Source: Vibrio kanaloae
Lineage (GTDB): Bacteria; Pseudomonadota; Gammaproteobacteria; Enterobacterales; Vibrionaceae
Assembly: GCF_024347535.1 (NCBI RefSeq)
Contig: NZ_AP025498.1
Coordinates: forward strand, 620,001-684,000
DNA: 64,000 nucleotides
Reading direction: 5' to 3'
The notes beneath the pieces were generated by a model. It saw only the letters and a program-made list of their open reading frames with translations. It ran no database searches and was not told where the DNA came from. The translations under genes were made by a program, and so were the position numbers. Numbering within the stretch: position 1 is the stretch's first letter; each line of letters begins with the position of its first letter. Positions 9,267-19,183 of this stretch are shown here, piece by piece.

Positions 9267-10379
9267 TTAATCTGTACCGTACTCTTTGTACAAACGACGA
9301 CATCCGCGGCCATCGCTGTGGAACAGGTGACAACGGTGTGCTGGGATACCAATCGCCAACTTGTCACCTGATTCGATTGTTAACGTGTCTGGCTGGCGAT
9401 AGATAACGTCAGCATCGGCACTTTCAAGGTTTAGGTAAACCTGAGTTTCGTTACCTAGCTTCTCAACCATCATCACTTCAGCTTCAATTGTCGCATCACC
9501 TGATTCAGCAGACATCAAGTGTTCAGGACGAACACCCAGAGACATACGGTCACCAGCATTAACGGTTGTACCATCAACAGGGATCCAGAAAGTCATGCCG
9601 TTTGAAAGCTGTACCAATACGCGTTCTGCTTCAGCCTGTTCAATGTGTACAGACATAAAGTTCATCTTCGGCGAACCAATAAAACCAGCAACGAAACGGT
9701 TTTGAGGGTAGTGATAAAGGTCTAGCGGCTTACCTACTTGAGATACGGAACCACCGTCAAGAACAACGATCTTATCTGCCATTGTCATCGCTTCGACTTG
9801 ATCGTGGGTCACGTAAATCATGGTACAACCAAGTTGACGTTGCAGCTTAGTGATTTGCGAACGCATTTGAACACGTAGTGCAGCATCAAGGTTTGATAGC
9901 GGCTCATCAAGTAGGAATACGTTTGGTTGAGAAACCAGAGTACGACCAATCGCAACACGTTGACGTTGACCACCAGAAAGTGCTTTAGGTTGGCGCTCTA
10001 GTAAGTGACCAAGCTGAAGAATCTCAGCAGCATGTTCAACACGCTTATCAATTTCGGCTTTGTTAGCGTTTGCTAGCTTCAGGCCAAAAGACATGTTGTC
10101 GTAAAGGTTTAGGTGAGGGTAAAGCGCGTAAGACTGAAACACCATACCTACGCCACGTTTGGAAGGTTCAACGTCATTCATGCGTTGGTCACCAATGTAC
10201 AAATCACCAGACGTAATGTCCTCTAGACCTGCGATACAGCGTAATAGCGTCGATTTACCACAACCTGATGGTCCCACGAATACTACGAACTCACCTTCGT
10301 TGATGTCTAAGGTTACGTCCTTAGAAATCTGTACATCACCATATGATTTATAAACGTTTTTTAACGTGACATTCGCCAT
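9267..10379 (-). CDS. malK: Maltose/maltodextrin import ATP-binding protein MalK
   Basis: A 370-residue ABC ATPase, one residue shorter than E. coli MalK. Walker A is GPSGCGKST, the signature is [16 protein letters not shown], Walker B is [12 protein letters not shown], and the switch His is in [15 protein letters not shown]-terminal regulatory (TOBE-type) domain covers about residues 235-370 and contains LGVRPEHL. MalK drives import through MalFG and in E. coli also binds the MalT regulator. It is transcribed divergently from malEFG, the order found in enteric bacteria and Vibrio, with a 664-base shared control region. Confidence 0.96.
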   Translation of the reverse strand: MANVTLKNVYKSYGDVQISKDVTLDINEGEFVVFVGPSGCGKSTLLRCIAGLEDITSGDLYIGDQRMNDVEPSKRGVGMVFQSYALYPHLNLYDNMSFGLKLANANKAEIDKRVEHAAEILQLGHLLERQPKALSGGQRQRVAIGRTLVSQPNVFLLDEPLSNLDAALRVQMRSQITKLQRQLGCTMIYVTHDQVEAMTMADKIVVLDGGSVSQVGKPLDLYHYPQNRFVAGFIGSPKMNFMSVHIEQAEAERVLVQLSNGMTFWIPVDGTTVNAGDRMSLGVRPEHLMSAESGDATIEAEVMMVEKLGNETQVYLNLESADADVIYRQPDTLTIESGDKLAIGIPAHRCHLFHSDGRGCRRLYKEYGTD

Positions 10380-10485
10380 CTAGCTAGTCCTCGATCGATC
10401 AAATTTTAAGTTTTACTGCTTATCATTATAAGAAATTTTTGGGTCAGCAGTAACTGTAGGAATTGGTAAGTATTGAATGAGTAAG

Positions 10486-10527
10486 AAAAAAGTGGGTGAG
10501 ACTTGGATTCTGTAACCAAGCCCACCC
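10486..10527 (-). terminator. Terminator-like hairpin in the malK leader
   Basis: Reading toward malK, GGGTG...CTTGG pairs with CCAAG...CACCC (small internal loop), followed by ACTTTTTT. It sits about 107 bases before the malK start. It could end a short transcript or attenuate malK; sequence alone cannot decide. Confidence 0.45.
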
Positions 10528-10563
10528 GTCATAGCCAAACTGGTGCCTATTTCCCCCACATCC

Positions 10564-10601
10564 AGCTAAATCTCCCCCGTGATTCAATCACAGATTTAGC
10601 T
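10564..10601. repeat. Nested inverted repeat in malK-malE control region
   Basis: Perfect 10-base arms AGCTAAATCT and AGATTTAGCT enclose a run of C and the smaller palindrome GTGATTCAATCAC. The spacing of the inner palindrome (5 bases between GTGA and TCAC) is one base short of a CRP site. It is probably an operator or a leader hairpin for malK. Confidence 0.45.
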
Positions 10602-10763
10602 CGATGCTTAATAAAGACACCAGCGGGCAGTGAAGCCAACTAAATGAACAATGCTTAAACGCATAACATCTGCTGGTAAAGGGTTCTTACTATCCACTCT
10701 TGGATGAATGCAGTTTCGGTGAATTGGTGCAATCGTACATCCTCCCAATGAAAATTTAACGAG

Positions 10764-10784
10764 GGGGAGTAGGAGGGGAGGAGT
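10764..10784 (+). promoter_or_regulatory. Two tandem MalT-box candidates
   Basis: GGGGAGTAGG (10764-10773) and GGGGAGGAGT (10775-10784) each match 9 of 10 positions of the E. coli MalT box GGGGA(T/G)GAGG and lie one helical turn apart in the same direction. The position between malK and malE fits activation of malEFG by MalT. The malT gene is not in this window. Confidence 0.6.
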
Positions 10785-11043
10785 AGATAAATGAGGTTAT
10801 TGATAATAGCCGATCCAGTTCAAATAAATCCACGGCATAACGGTGACTGTGATCACGATGAGTATGTGTTTTGTGATTTTAGTCTCTAATCTGACCGGAT
10901 GATGATCACGAAATTAAGCCATAATAGCTAGGGCGTAGTGGCTAGGATGATGAGTTAAAGTCTATTTTCTCAGATCATAAGCGCTGAAAACTGGCTCGTC
11001 TTGGTTGATGTGCCCTACGTATAAATATAAAAAGGATATTCAC

Positions 11044-12228
11044 ATGAAAAACGCTCTAAGCGCTGTAGCTCTAGGTACATTAGTTGCTCTGGGTTCTTTT
11101 GGTGCAAATGCTGCTATCGAAGAAGGACAACTAACAATCTGGGTAGGTGGTGACAAAGCTTATGAAGGCATGGCTGAAGTAGGTAAACGCTTCGAAGAAG
11201 ATACTGGTGTTAAAGTAACAGTGGCTTTCCCTGACAAACTAGAAGAGAAATTCTCTCAAGTTGCAGCAGCTGGTGATGGCCCAGACATGATCTTCTACGC
11301 ACATGACCGTTTTGGCGGCTATGCAGAAGCAGGGCTTCTTGTTGATATTAAACCTTCTAAAGAAACGAAAGAAGGTATCGTAGATTTCGCATGGGACGCT
11401 GTTTCATACGAAGGTAAAACAATCGCATACCCTGTAGCGGTTGAGTCAGTTTCTCTAATTTATAACAAAGCGCTTGTTCCTAACCCACCTAAGTCTTGGG
11501 AAGAAATTCCAGCACTTGATGCTGAGCTTCAAAAAGATGGCAAAAAAGCGATCATGTGGCCTCTACGTGGCGGCGCTTACTTCACATGGCCTCTACTTGC
11601 AGCTGACGGTGGTTACGCATTCAAACAGACTGCAGAAGGTTATGATATTAAAGATGCGGGCGTAGCGACTGACGGTGTTCAGAAGTCTCTAGGTTTCATC
11701 GAGAAGATGGTACAAGACAAAGTTATCTCTGCAGACATGGATTACTCAGTTGCTGAGTCTGAATTTGTAGCGGGTAACGTTGCAATGACAATCAACGGCC
11801 CTTGGGGTTGGGAAAACATCAAGAAAGCTGGCGTAGATTACGGCGTAACAACTTTACCTAAGTTCAACGGTAAAGCGTCTAAACCTTTCGTTGGTGTATG
11901 GGCGGGTGGTATCAGCACGGCGTCTCCAAACCGCGACCTAGCTGTTGAATTCATGGAAAACTACCTACTAACAGATGAAGGTATGAAGAGCCTGAACGAC
12001 GACAAGCCACTAGGCGCTGTTGCTCTTAACTCTTTCCAACGTCAACTAGACAGCGATACTCGTATTGCAGCAACAATGGACAACGCGATGAACGGTGAAA
12101 TCATGCCTAACATCCCTCAGTTCACAACATTCTGGTACAGCATGGAAGAAGCGATCGGCAACGTAGTTGACGGCCGTCAATCAGTAGACCAAGCACTAAA
12201 AGCTGCTGAAGGTCGTATGGTTAAGTAA
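11044..12228 (+). CDS. malE: Maltose/maltodextrin-binding periplasmic protein MalE
   Basis: About 394 residues from the ATG at 11044, which has an AAGGAT ribosome site. A frame upstream to 11005 lacks one. The signal peptide ([23 protein letters not shown]) is followed by the mature start [19 protein letters not shown], very close to the E. coli MalE mature N-terminus. The length matches the family (E. coli 396). It delivers maltodextrins to MalFGK2 and in E. coli also serves chemotaxis. It is the first gene of malEFG. The gap of about 80 bases to malF contains a GC-rich stretch that could limit read-through, as in other systems where the binding protein is made in excess. Confidence 0.96.
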   Translation: MKNALSAVALGTLVALGSFGANAAIEEGQLTIWVGGDKAYEGMAEVGKRFEEDTGVKVTVAFPDKLEEKFSQVAAAGDGPDMIFYAHDRFGGYAEAGLLVDIKPSKETKEGIVDFAWDAVSYEGKTIAYPVAVESVSLIYNKALVPNPPKSWEEIPALDAELQKDGKKAIMWPLRGGAYFTWPLLAADGGYAFKQTAEGYDIKDAGVATDGVQKSLGFIEKMVQDKVISADMDYSVAESEFVAGNVAMTINGPWGWENIKKAGVDYGVTTLPKFNGKASKPFVGVWAGGISTASPNRDLAVEFMENYLLTDEGMKSLNDDKPLGAVALNSFQRQLDSDTRIAATMDNAMNGEIMPNIPQFTTFWYSMEEAIGNVVDGRQSVDQALKAAEGRMVK

Positions 12229-12309
12229 CACCTAAGCACTACCTTTTAAGGAGGGGGTAACCTCTCCTTACTTTTCTATTTTTTATCTATATCGCTAGCA
12301 GGTTCCTCT

Positions 12310-13881
12310 ATGCAGTCAGTTCAAGGTACAGATGCTATCCCAGCACCATCAAGCCTTCCAGGCAGTAAAAGCGTCTTCATCAAATGGGGGTTGCTTGGTA
12401 GCGTTGGCTTAATAAACGGCTACGCTACAATTCTTATGTATTCTCGCGGTGAGCTCGCTTTTGCGCTGCTTACAGTGATCTTAACGGCTTTGGCACTTTA
12501 CATTTTTGGCAGCAAAAAAACTTACGCCCACCGTTATATTTACCCAGGTATTGCCGGAATGATCTTGTTCATTCTTTTCCCTTTGGCATACACCGTAGGG
12601 CTTGCGTTTACTAACTACAGCGCGAAAAACCAGCTTTCTCTGGAGCGTACTCAAACCGTTCTTTTAGACCGTTCTTTCCAAAGCGGTGAGAGTTACCCAT
12701 TTACTTTGTACAAAACAGGTGATGGTCACCAGATCGTCGTAAAAGATGGCGACCAGCTGTTAGCGACTGATGTATTTTCTCTAGACAATATGACATCGTC
12801 AGAGATGGACCTATTTGTCATCGAATCTGCGCAAGGTGAGAAAGAGAAGATCAAGGCGATCATCCAAAACCGAGCAGCGATCAGTGGTGTTGATTTTAAT
12901 TTACCAAACGGTGATGACATCCGAATGAGCGGCTTACGTAAGTTTGCTTCTGTTGCTCCGCTTTACACGCTACAAGACGATCAAGAAACGTTAATCAACA
13001 ATGAAACGGGTGAAGTTCTCAAGCCAAATATGGATGTGGGTTTCTACCAGCCTGTTGATGCAAACGGTGAGTTTACAGGTAATACAATCTCTCCAGGTTT
13101 TGTAGTTAGCATTGGTACGCATAACTTTGAACGTGTTTGGAAAGATGATGGTATTAAAGAACCATTCATCAGCATCTTTATTTGGACGGTGATCTTCTCG
13201 GTATGTACCGTAGCGTTCACACTTGTTATCGGGCTTGTACTTGCGAACATCGTGCAATGGGAAGAGCTGAAAGGTCGTTCTATCTATCGTGTTTTACTGA
13301 TTCTGCCTTACGCCGTACCCGCGTTCATCTCGATTCTTATCTTTAAGGGTCTATTCAACCAAAGCTTTGGTGAGATCAACATGGTGCTCGAGAATATATT
13401 CGGCTTAAGCCCGAACTGGTTCTCAGACCCTATCTTAGCGAAAACCATGGTGTTGATGGTTAATACATGGCTAGGTTTCCCTTACATGATGATTCTATGT
13501 ATGGGTCTGCTTAAAGCGATTCCTGATGATTTATACGAAGCGTCAGCAATCGATGGTGCGAACTTCCTTGATAACTTCAAGCGCATTACGTTCCCATTGA
13601 TGATTAAGCCGCTAACACCGCTATTGATTGCAGCGTTTGCGTTTAACTTCAACAACTTCGTAATGATTCAACTATTGACGAATGGTGGACCGAATATGAT
13701 TGGCACTTCTGAGCCAGCGGGTTACACAGACTTGCTTGTAAGCTACACGTACCGAATTGCATTCGAAGGTGGCGGCGGTCAAGACTTTGGTCTAGCAAGT
13801 GCAATCGCAACGCTTATATTCCTATTGGTTGGTGCACTCGCGTTACTCAACCTTCGTTTCACTAAACTGTCTCAAGATTAA
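12310..13881 (+). CDS. malF: Maltose transport permease MalF
   Basis: A 523-residue permease (E. coli 514). Three N-terminal helices are followed by the large periplasmic P2 loop typical of MalF (about residues 95-280) and then a binding-protein-dependent permease domain. The EAA loop is [22 protein letters not shown], which contacts MalK. It lies 82 bases after malE and 11 bases before malG. Confidence 0.95.
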   Translation: MQSVQGTDAIPAPSSLPGSKSVFIKWGLLGSVGLINGYATILMYSRGELAFALLTVILTALALYIFGSKKTYAHRYIYPGIAGMILFILFPLAYTVGLAFTNYSAKNQLSLERTQTVLLDRSFQSGESYPFTLYKTGDGHQIVVKDGDQLLATDVFSLDNMTSSEMDLFVIESAQGEKEKIKAIIQNRAAISGVDFNLPNGDDIRMSGLRKFASVAPLYTLQDDQETLINNETGEVLKPNMDVGFYQPVDANGEFTGNTISPGFVVSIGTHNFERVWKDDGIKEPFISIFIWTVIFSVCTVAFTLVIGLVLANIVQWEELKGRSIYRVLLILPYAVPAFISILIFKGLFNQSFGEINMVLENIFGLSPNWFSDPILAKTMVLMVNTWLGFPYMMILCMGLLKAIPDDLYEASAIDGANFLDNFKRITFPLMIKPLTPLLIAAFAFNFNNFVMIQLLTNGGPNMIGTSEPAGYTDLLVSYTYRIAFEGGGGQDFGLASAIATLIFLLVGALALLNLRFTKLSQD

Positions 13882-13892
13882 GGAGCACGACA

Positions 13893-14783
13893 ATGGCTAT
13901 GGTACAAGGTAAAGGCCTTAAATACCGAGTGTGGGCAACGCATGCAGTGTTGTGGTGCTTCTTGGCAATGATTATCTTCCCGCTATTGATGATCATCGCG
14001 ATCTCGTTCCGTGAAGGTAACTTCGCAACCGGTAGTTTGATTCCAGATAACCCATCATTGGAGCACTGGAAGCTAGCATTGGGTATGTCAGTGGTGAACG
14101 CAGATGGCTCGGTAACGCCGCCTCCATTCCCAGTACTAACTTGGTTATGGAACTCAGTTAAAGTAGCGGGTGTGACATCGATTTTAATCGTGGCACTGTC
14201 AACGACATCGGCTTACGCATTTGCTCGTATGCGCTTCAAAGGTAAAGAAACTATCCTGAAAGCGATGATGATTTTTCAAATGTTCCCAGCAGTACTGGCT
14301 CTTGTGGCTATCTACGCGCTGTTCGACAAACTTGGTCAATACATTCCGTTCTTAGGCTTGAACACACACGGTGGTCTAATCTTCTCTTACCTAGGTGGTA
14401 TCGCACTGCACGTATGGACGATTAAGGGTTACTTTGAAACGATTGATAACTCTCTGGAAGAGGCTGCAGCCCTTGATGGTGCAACGCCTTGGCAAGCATT
14501 CAGACTGGTTCTACTACCGCTGTCTGTGCCAATCCTAGCGGTTGTGTTTATCCTATCTTTCATCGCGACAGTGGGTGAGGTGCCAGTAGCGTCTATCCTA
14601 CTTACAGATGTGAACTCTTACACACTAGCAGTAGGTATGCAGCAGTACCTATACCCTCAGAACTACCTATGGGGTGACTTTGCGGCAGCGGCTGTACTTT
14701 CAGCACTTCCGATTACTATCGTGTTCTTACTTGCTCAACGTTGGTTAGTTGGCGGTTTGACGGCAGGTGGTGTAAAAGGATAA
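13893..14783 (+). CDS. malG: Maltose transport permease MalG
   Basis: A 296-residue permease, the same length as E. coli MalG, with six membrane helices. The EAA loop is [22 protein letters not shown]. The C-terminus AGGVKG matches the MalG tail that inserts into the binding-protein cleft. The ribosome site AAGGAG lies 8 bases before the ATG. It is the last gene of malEFG and is followed within 25 bases by a perfect terminator. Confidence 0.96.
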   Translation: MAMVQGKGLKYRVWATHAVLWCFLAMIIFPLLMIIAISFREGNFATGSLIPDNPSLEHWKLALGMSVVNADGSVTPPPFPVLTWLWNSVKVAGVTSILIVALSTTSAYAFARMRFKGKETILKAMMIFQMFPAVLALVAIYALFDKLGQYIPFLGLNTHGGLIFSYLGGIALHVWTIKGYFETIDNSLEEAAALDGATPWQAFRLVLLPLSVPILAVVFILSFIATVGEVPVASILLTDVNSYTLAVGMQQYLYPQNYLWGDFAAAAVLSALPITIVFLLAQRWLVGGLTAGGVKG

Positions 14784-14805
14784 GCTGTAGCCTATAAGAA
14801 AGAAA

Positions 14806-14827
14806 AGAGCGACCTTTAGGTCGCTCT
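14806..14827 (+). terminator. Terminator of malEFG
   Basis: A perfect stem AGAGCGACC / GGTCGCTCT with a TTTA loop, beginning 23 bases after malG. The downstream T-run is interrupted (ATATTGGCATTTTT). Confidence 0.8.
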
Positions 14828-14909
14828 ATATTGGCATTTTTATTACATCATTTGGTTTGGCCGCCGATCAGTAATAAAAATAACCCTCAGGTTACGCATA
14901 GCTGGCTGC

Positions 14910-14983
14910 TAATCAGGTTCCTTACGCTATTAATGATTAGTGGTTTTTGTAACTCTAACCCAGGTATTTACTTGGGTTTTTTT
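14910..14983 (+). other. Two successive terminator-like hairpins in gene-free DNA
   Basis: CTAATCA / TGATTAG followed by TGGTTTTT, then CCCAGG / CTTGGG followed by TTTTTTT (ending about 14983). The region 14828-15367 has no convincing protein gene. The hairpins could be the 3' end of a small RNA or backup termination for malG. Confidence 0.4.
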
Positions 14984-15367
14984 ATGCCTGCTACTTTTTG
15001 CTTTTTATGTCAGCTTTACTCGTCAAAGCTTCGAGTCATCTCTCTTCCAACTCTTTCCTACTTCAATCTTCTTACTTGAAAAATGAACGAGTCTCACAAA
15101 TCAGGCTCATCAGTATAAGGAGCTGTTGTTATATTGACATATTACTAATAATCCAATGCGTGATACTTCAATTATTTGCATGCAACGAATCCCTAGGTTG
15201 CATAGAAAGTGTGTATAGAGACGGAAGGCAGTTGTGAATCTTAAGGAGTTATAATTCAGGGTTATGGAATGGAGCTAAAGCAATAGTGAATGGCTAATGG
15301 CCGAAACTCAGCGCTCAGGCCAACTTAAGATTGATAGTCATAGAATATGAACTTTGAGCTTTCGAAG

Positions 15368-15640
15368 CTAAAACTCTCGACTCGAAGGCGCGCAACCCAA
15401 ATGTTGCAACAACACATAGATGCTTTCTTGATCGAGTGCTACGCGACGAAATAAATCCGCAAACGTTGGGTCACCGCCGAAACAAGTCTGGATATAGTGG
15501 TTAATTTCACTGTTGTCGTAGCCTTCGACGTACAACGTTCTAACCCATTGATACTCAACCGCCTTCAAGTTGTTCAGTGTAGCTTCGCTAAGAGTAGGGG
15601 GTGTCACGCTCAAGTTTGGCTCCGGGGAAATAAAATACAA
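15368..15640 (-). CDS. Small conserved-type protein, function unknown
   Basis: Up to 90 residues. The frame opens after an upstream stop, and the first possible start is TTG at 15640. TTG at residue 10 has a well-placed GGAG, and GTG at residue 12 is also possible, so the true start is uncertain. The protein is soluble, helical and compositionally normal (ATLNNLKAVEYQWVRTLYVEGY, DNSEINHYIQTCFGG), which argues that it is translated. It has no known motif and no operon partner. Confidence 0.6.
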   Translation of the reverse strand: MYFISPEPNLSVTPPTLSEATLNNLKAVEYQWVRTLYVEGYDNSEINHYIQTCFGGDPTFADLFRRVALDQESIYVLLQHLGCAPSSREF

Positions 15641-15806
15641 TCTATTATGAGTGGTGGTATTTAATCAGAGCAAAATGACGACTTTATTACAGTCAAAATA
15701 AATCAGTGAACCAGCGTTAAATCATTCCAACCTTTGGCTGAATATCACGTTTTATCGACAACATTGAATTTGTAGCGGTTTTATTTGTGTGGGGTATTAG
15801 ATACAA

Positions 15807-15833
15807 AAATGCCAAGCATGTGCTTGGCATTTT
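15807..15833. terminator. Bidirectional terminator between small protein and thioesterase genes
   Basis: AAAATGCCAAGCA / TGCTTGGCATTTT forms a perfect 13-bp stem with A and T runs on both sides. It ends the thioesterase transcript on the minus strand, and its symmetry allows termination in both directions. Confidence 0.85.
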
Positions 15834-15860
15834 AATAAATCTATGTAGGGTAGCATGACC

Positions 15861-16364
15861 TTATTTGAGGTACCTCACGTGCGCTTCCATCTCTTCGCCA
15901 ATTTGTTTTCGCATTTTCATTAGGCGAATAGCAGAATCTCTTAACTCGATGTCTTCTGGTGTTTCAGGGACCCATTCAGGCACTTTAGTTGGAGTGCCAT
16001 TTTCATCTACAGCCACCATTATAACAATACAGTGAGTCGTCAGGCGGTTGTTAAGGTCTTTTGGATCGCTCGCTTGAACGTCTATTGCAATATGCATTGA
16101 AGATGACCCCGTGTAGATTACCTTCGCGCTGACCTCCACCAAGTTGCCTACATGGATTGGTGCGACAAATCGAATACCGCCGGCATAGGCCGTTATACAA
16201 TACTTACCACTCCACCCTGCAGAACAGGCATAAGCCGCTAAATCGACCCATTTCATTACTGCTCCCCCATGAACCTTACCACCAAAGTTCACGTCCCCAG
16301 GCTCAGCTAAAAAACGCAGTATAACGTCTCGTTTACCATTTTTTTGGCTATTGTTACTGCTCAT
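15861..16364 (-). CDS. Hotdog-fold acyl-CoA thioesterase (YciA/acyl-CoA hydrolase type)
   Basis: A 167-residue cytoplasmic enzyme of the acyl-CoA hydrolase branch of the hotdog superfamily. Diagnostic sequence near residues 20-45 reads DVNFGGKVHGGAVMKWVDLAA, where the Asn/Gly loop and the Asp at the helix start form the active site. A second strand reads GGIRFVAPIHVGNLVEVSAKV. Such enzymes hydrolyse acyl-CoAs to free CoA and fatty acid. Substrate chain length cannot be judged. It is a single gene with its own terminator. Confidence 0.88.
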   Translation of the reverse strand: MSSNNSQKNGKRDVILRFLAEPGDVNFGGKVHGGAVMKWVDLAAYACSAGWSGKYCITAYAGGIRFVAPIHVGNLVEVSAKVIYTGSSSMHIAIDVQASDPKDLNNRLTTHCIVIMVAVDENGTPTKVPEWVPETPEDIELRDSAIRLMKMRKQIGEEMEAHVRYLK

Positions 16365-16578
16365 CTATCTTCCTTCATTATTATTGTTCTGCATAACATG
16401 CTTGTTACTTGCTAGTAACAATATACTTAAGATGACATAAATTAAAGCGGATAATTTCACGGTTAAGACTATTTTTTCAAACAGATGACAAACCGGTGAA
16501 TATTGATGTCTATTGGGATGGGAGGCGAGAGGTAAACGCTAGGTGGCTATCTTGTGAGTAAGCTGAGAAGAAGAAAAA

Positions 16579-16606
16579 ACACCTAGCGCGATGCTAGGTG
16601 TTTTTA
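16579..16606 (+). terminator. Orphan terminator hairpin
   Basis: AACACCTAGC / GCTAGGTGTT with a short loop and TTTTT. No protein gene ends here. The 645-base gap 16365-17009 otherwise holds only a small palindrome, TACCACTAAAGTGGTA near 16691. It could end a small RNA read rightward. Confidence 0.55.
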
Positions 16607-17009
16607 AGCCGTTAGATACTCATATTGGTACCTTTTTATATTTGCCAACTAACCGCTGTTTGTCTGGTTTAGTTTAAATGATTCTAGCTTATTTACCACT
16701 AAAGTGGTAGTCAGGTTGTTTTGTTAATCAGCTCATCTTTTACTCTTTTGCAAAGTATAGATCCTTTACGTGAGTTTTGCCTTTCGGAATATTGATTGGT
16801 AATTACTTATTTACACTTGGTACTAACTTCAATCTTGTAAAGGTATTCATGTTAAAAGTACATTAAGTGATTTCTTAATTACGTTACACGTTCAAGTTGA
16901 TTCTCCCACCTTGTGAACTTGTTGCAAAAGCTCACTGTGGCTAACGGAGCAGGTACTGAGGAAATGTCGATGAAAGTGTTTTCACTAATCTAACCGAGCT
17001 AAAACGAGC

Positions 17010-17903
17010 TTAGCTTTGTTGTGGCAAAGGCGCTTCAAGTATCGGTTTTCTTTTAATTTGCGCGAGAATAACACCAGAGATCACCATCACACCGCCAATG
17101 ATATGGAATTGATTAATCTCTTCACCTAACCATGTAGCAGCCAGTACAATCGCGACAACAGGCATTAAGTTCATAAACATCGCACTGGAATCTGCTCCTA
17201 TGGTGTCAATCGCCTTCACCCACATCCATGGCGCGAGAATAGAAGCAGCAACCGCAGCGTAAGCTATGAGCGGGATGGCTTGCTGTGATGGTATTAGTTG
17301 CTTACTTGTCAACCAAAGTGGAGTCAACATCGCTACGGCAAACAAACCTTGAACATAAATCACAACTCCGCTGCTAACTGGCATTTTCCAACGTTTTAGC
17401 AAAACACAATAAGAAGCGTAAACGAGTGCTGCAATCAGCATGTACCCATCACCTTGAGTGAGTTCTTGGTGAATGAAGAACAGAGGGTCTCCTTTACCAA
17501 GCATGAGTGCCAAACCCGACAATGACAATACACCACCAATAATACTTAAGCGAGAAATCGATTTGTGTAGCAAAGGAACGCTCAAGAAGACACTGAACAA
17601 TGGTACCAAAGAAGTGATCAATGCCATGTTAGAAGCGGTTGTCGTTAAACCCGCGTAATAACCCAGAGATTGGTTCATCGCCATGCCTAAAAAGCCAAGG
17701 AAAGCAAGCTTAGGTAGGTTAGGTTTGATTATTGCCCATTGTTTTATCACTGAACGTATACAAAAAGGAGTAAGGATTAACATCGCGATGAACCAGCGGT
17801 AAAAACTCATTGCACTAGGTTCAATGGCGCTTGCTGCAAGTTTATTGACGATTGCATTTGCGCCCCATATACAGACCGTAAAAAATGGTAAGAGGTAATA
17901 CAT
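17010..17903 (-). CDS. EamA/DMT-family membrane exporter
   Basis: A 297-residue protein with ten membrane helices in two EamA repeats. The opening (LLPFFTVCIWGANAIVNKLAA) and the repeat-2 region (LAPWMWVKAIDTIGADSSAMFMNLMPVVAIVLAATWLGEE) are typical of the DMT superfamily. Members export amino acids, metabolites or drugs. The substrate is unknown. It is transcribed divergently from an AraC-type regulator that begins 98 bases away, an arrangement common for regulator/exporter pairs. Confidence 0.9.
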   Translation of the reverse strand: MYYLLPFFTVCIWGANAIVNKLAASAIEPSAMSFYRWFIAMLILTPFCIRSVIKQWAIIKPNLPKLAFLGFLGMAMNQSLGYYAGLTTTASNMALITSLVPLFSVFLSVPLLHKSISRLSIIGGVLSLSGLALMLGKGDPLFFIHQELTQGDGYMLIAALVYASYCVLLKRWKMPVSSGVVIYVQGLFAVAMLTPLWLTSKQLIPSQQAIPLIAYAAVAASILAPWMWVKAIDTIGADSSAMFMNLMPVVAIVLAATWLGEEINQFHIIGGVMVISGVILAQIKRKPILEAPLPQQS

Positions 17904-18001
17904 GTTAGTTCCGTTGCAAATGATTTGATGTGGCTAGTTTGACAGGTCGTTATACTTATAGATATCTTTAAAAAGACATCAGGCGCGATAGGAAGACAAG
18001 A

Positions 18002-18790
18002 TTGAAAAAACACTCGAGAAACCTTCACCCATCCTTATCAATTGATAAGGCACCATCCAACGTATTTATGAATTTCGAAGCGTTCTTATCGAACACCGAA
18101 ACTCGTGTACATAGCCACCCTTGGGGACAAGTGCAGTTGATTAGCGGTGGAATTCTTGAAATGGAAGCTGAAAATACTCGCTTCCTAGCACCACCACATT
18201 TAGCTATTTGGGTACCTGCTGGGGTGACGCACTGTAGTTACAACCGTAAGCCATTGGACTACTGTTCACTGAACATCGCTCGTGAGTTAACTCATCACTT
18301 GCCTGAAAAAACAAGCTTAATAACAATCACTCCCATTGTGTCTTCGATCATTGATGACTTTCGTCAGAGAAGCATCAATATTGCTGAGAGCGAGCAAGAC
18401 CAAAGACTAATCCAAGTCTTACTGGATCAATTGGCTGAGCGTCAGGTTGAGCATCATTTTTTACCATCGACAGACAACAAATACTTAGCGCCGATCCTAT
18501 CCGCTATAGAAGAAAACCCGACTGATGATATTTCCTTAAAAGATTGGGCAGAAAAAGTACACACGACAGAGCGTACTTTGTCACGACACTGCCAGAGTGA
18601 GTTAGGGATGAGTTTTACGGAGTGGCGATTGAGAGTACGCTACTTGTACTCTATGGATTTGTTGAGAAACGGCCAATCAGTCAAAGAAGTAGCACTAACT
18701 TTAGGTTATAACCAAGCGAGCCCGTTCATTTCAATGTTCAAAAAGTATTCGGGAAGTACCCCTGAACAATATAAGAACCGGTTGTTGTAA
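18002..18790 (+). CDS. AraC-family regulator with N-terminal cupin domain
   Basis: A 262-residue regulator. The start is a TTG at 18002 preceded by AGGAAG at good spacing; the first ATG, 22 codons later, has no ribosome site. The N-terminal cupin region (about 25-95: HSHPWGQVQLISGGILEMEA, then PPHLAIWVPAGVTHCSYN) may bind a small ligand. The C-terminal double HTH (about 165-262) includes LSLKDWAEKVHTTERTLSRH-type and QSVKEVALTLGYNQASPFISM helices, ending GSTPEQYKNRLL. It probably controls the divergent DMT exporter gene. Confidence 0.9.
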   Translation: MKKHSRNLHPSLSIDKAPSNVFMNFEAFLSNTETRVHSHPWGQVQLISGGILEMEAENTRFLAPPHLAIWVPAGVTHCSYNRKPLDYCSLNIARELTHHLPEKTSLITITPIVSSIIDDFRQRSINIAESEQDQRLIQVLLDQLAERQVEHHFLPSTDNKYLAPILSAIEENPTDDISLKDWAEKVHTTERTLSRHCQSELGMSFTEWRLRVRYLYSMDLLRNGQSVKEVALTLGYNQASPFISMFKKYSGSTPEQYKNRLL

Positions 18791-18795
18791 TTCAC

Positions 18796-19035
18796 TTATC
18801 TCGCTAAAACTGTATATTTTTCTGCTTTCTTTGATATTGAAGTATGCGTAACATAATTTTGCGTCATCACTTCGTATACTAATAGTTCATCGACATCTTC
18901 GAGCGATTCACCTAGGCGGGTATGGTGAAAACTATCGGTATTCTGTTTCTGAACGATTTCGGCATTTGGTCTTGAGATTGGGGTGTTTGGTATACATCTA
19001 CCCTCAATAACTGAAATCTGTGATGTGCAAGTCAA
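18796..19035 (-). CDS. Possible small protein, function unknown
   Basis: A 79-residue frame with a TTG start and no clear ribosome site. The second half (RLGESLEDVDELLVYEVMTQ, then NYVTHTSISKKAEKYTVLAR) looks like true protein sequence. The first 20 residues overlap one arm of an inverted repeat (19001-19054) and look less natural, so the N-terminus may have been replaced. No family is recognised. It converges with the AraC regulator, leaving only 5 bases. Confidence 0.4.
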   Translation of the reverse strand: MTCTSQISVIEGRCIPNTPISRPNAEIVQKQNTDSFHHTRLGESLEDVDELLVYEVMTQNYVTHTSISKKAEKYTVLAR

Positions 19036-19054
19036 GCCGCCACGTTATTGAGGG
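19001..19054. repeat. 11-bp perfect inverted repeat with 32-base spacer
   Basis: CCCTCAATAAC at 19001-19011 and GTTATTGAGGG at 19044-19054. It is not followed by a T-run, so it is not a simple terminator. It does not have the paired R/L box layout of an integron attC site. It lies between two gene ends and starts and may be a relic of a mobile element or an RNA structure. Confidence 0.5.
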
Positions 19055-19183
19055 TTATGTTCATCAATTCTCACAACTACATAGCCAATACAAAATCTAA
19101 TCTAGATTTGGGTAGATATAGCTTCCTCGTTTTTTGTAGTCTAAGATTGAAATTATACGATAAGTTACTGCAGGGCTTTAAAA

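Noticed and set aside
10579..10591. CRP-like palindrome GTGATTCAATCAC
   Set aside because: The half-sites are 5 bases apart instead of 6, and the outer bases do not fit.
14831..15237. Open frames of 82 and 79 codons after malG
   Set aside because: They begin at poor starts, run through terminator hairpins and show unnatural composition rich in Ser, Leu and Cys.
15640..15640. Frameshifted longer form of the 15368-15640 gene
   Set aside because: An in-frame stop (TGA) lies eight codons upstream of the TTG, and no other frame extends the protein sensibly.
19001..19054. Possible integron attC site
   Set aside because: Lacks the R and L core boxes and extrahelical bases; no integrase or cassette array nearby.
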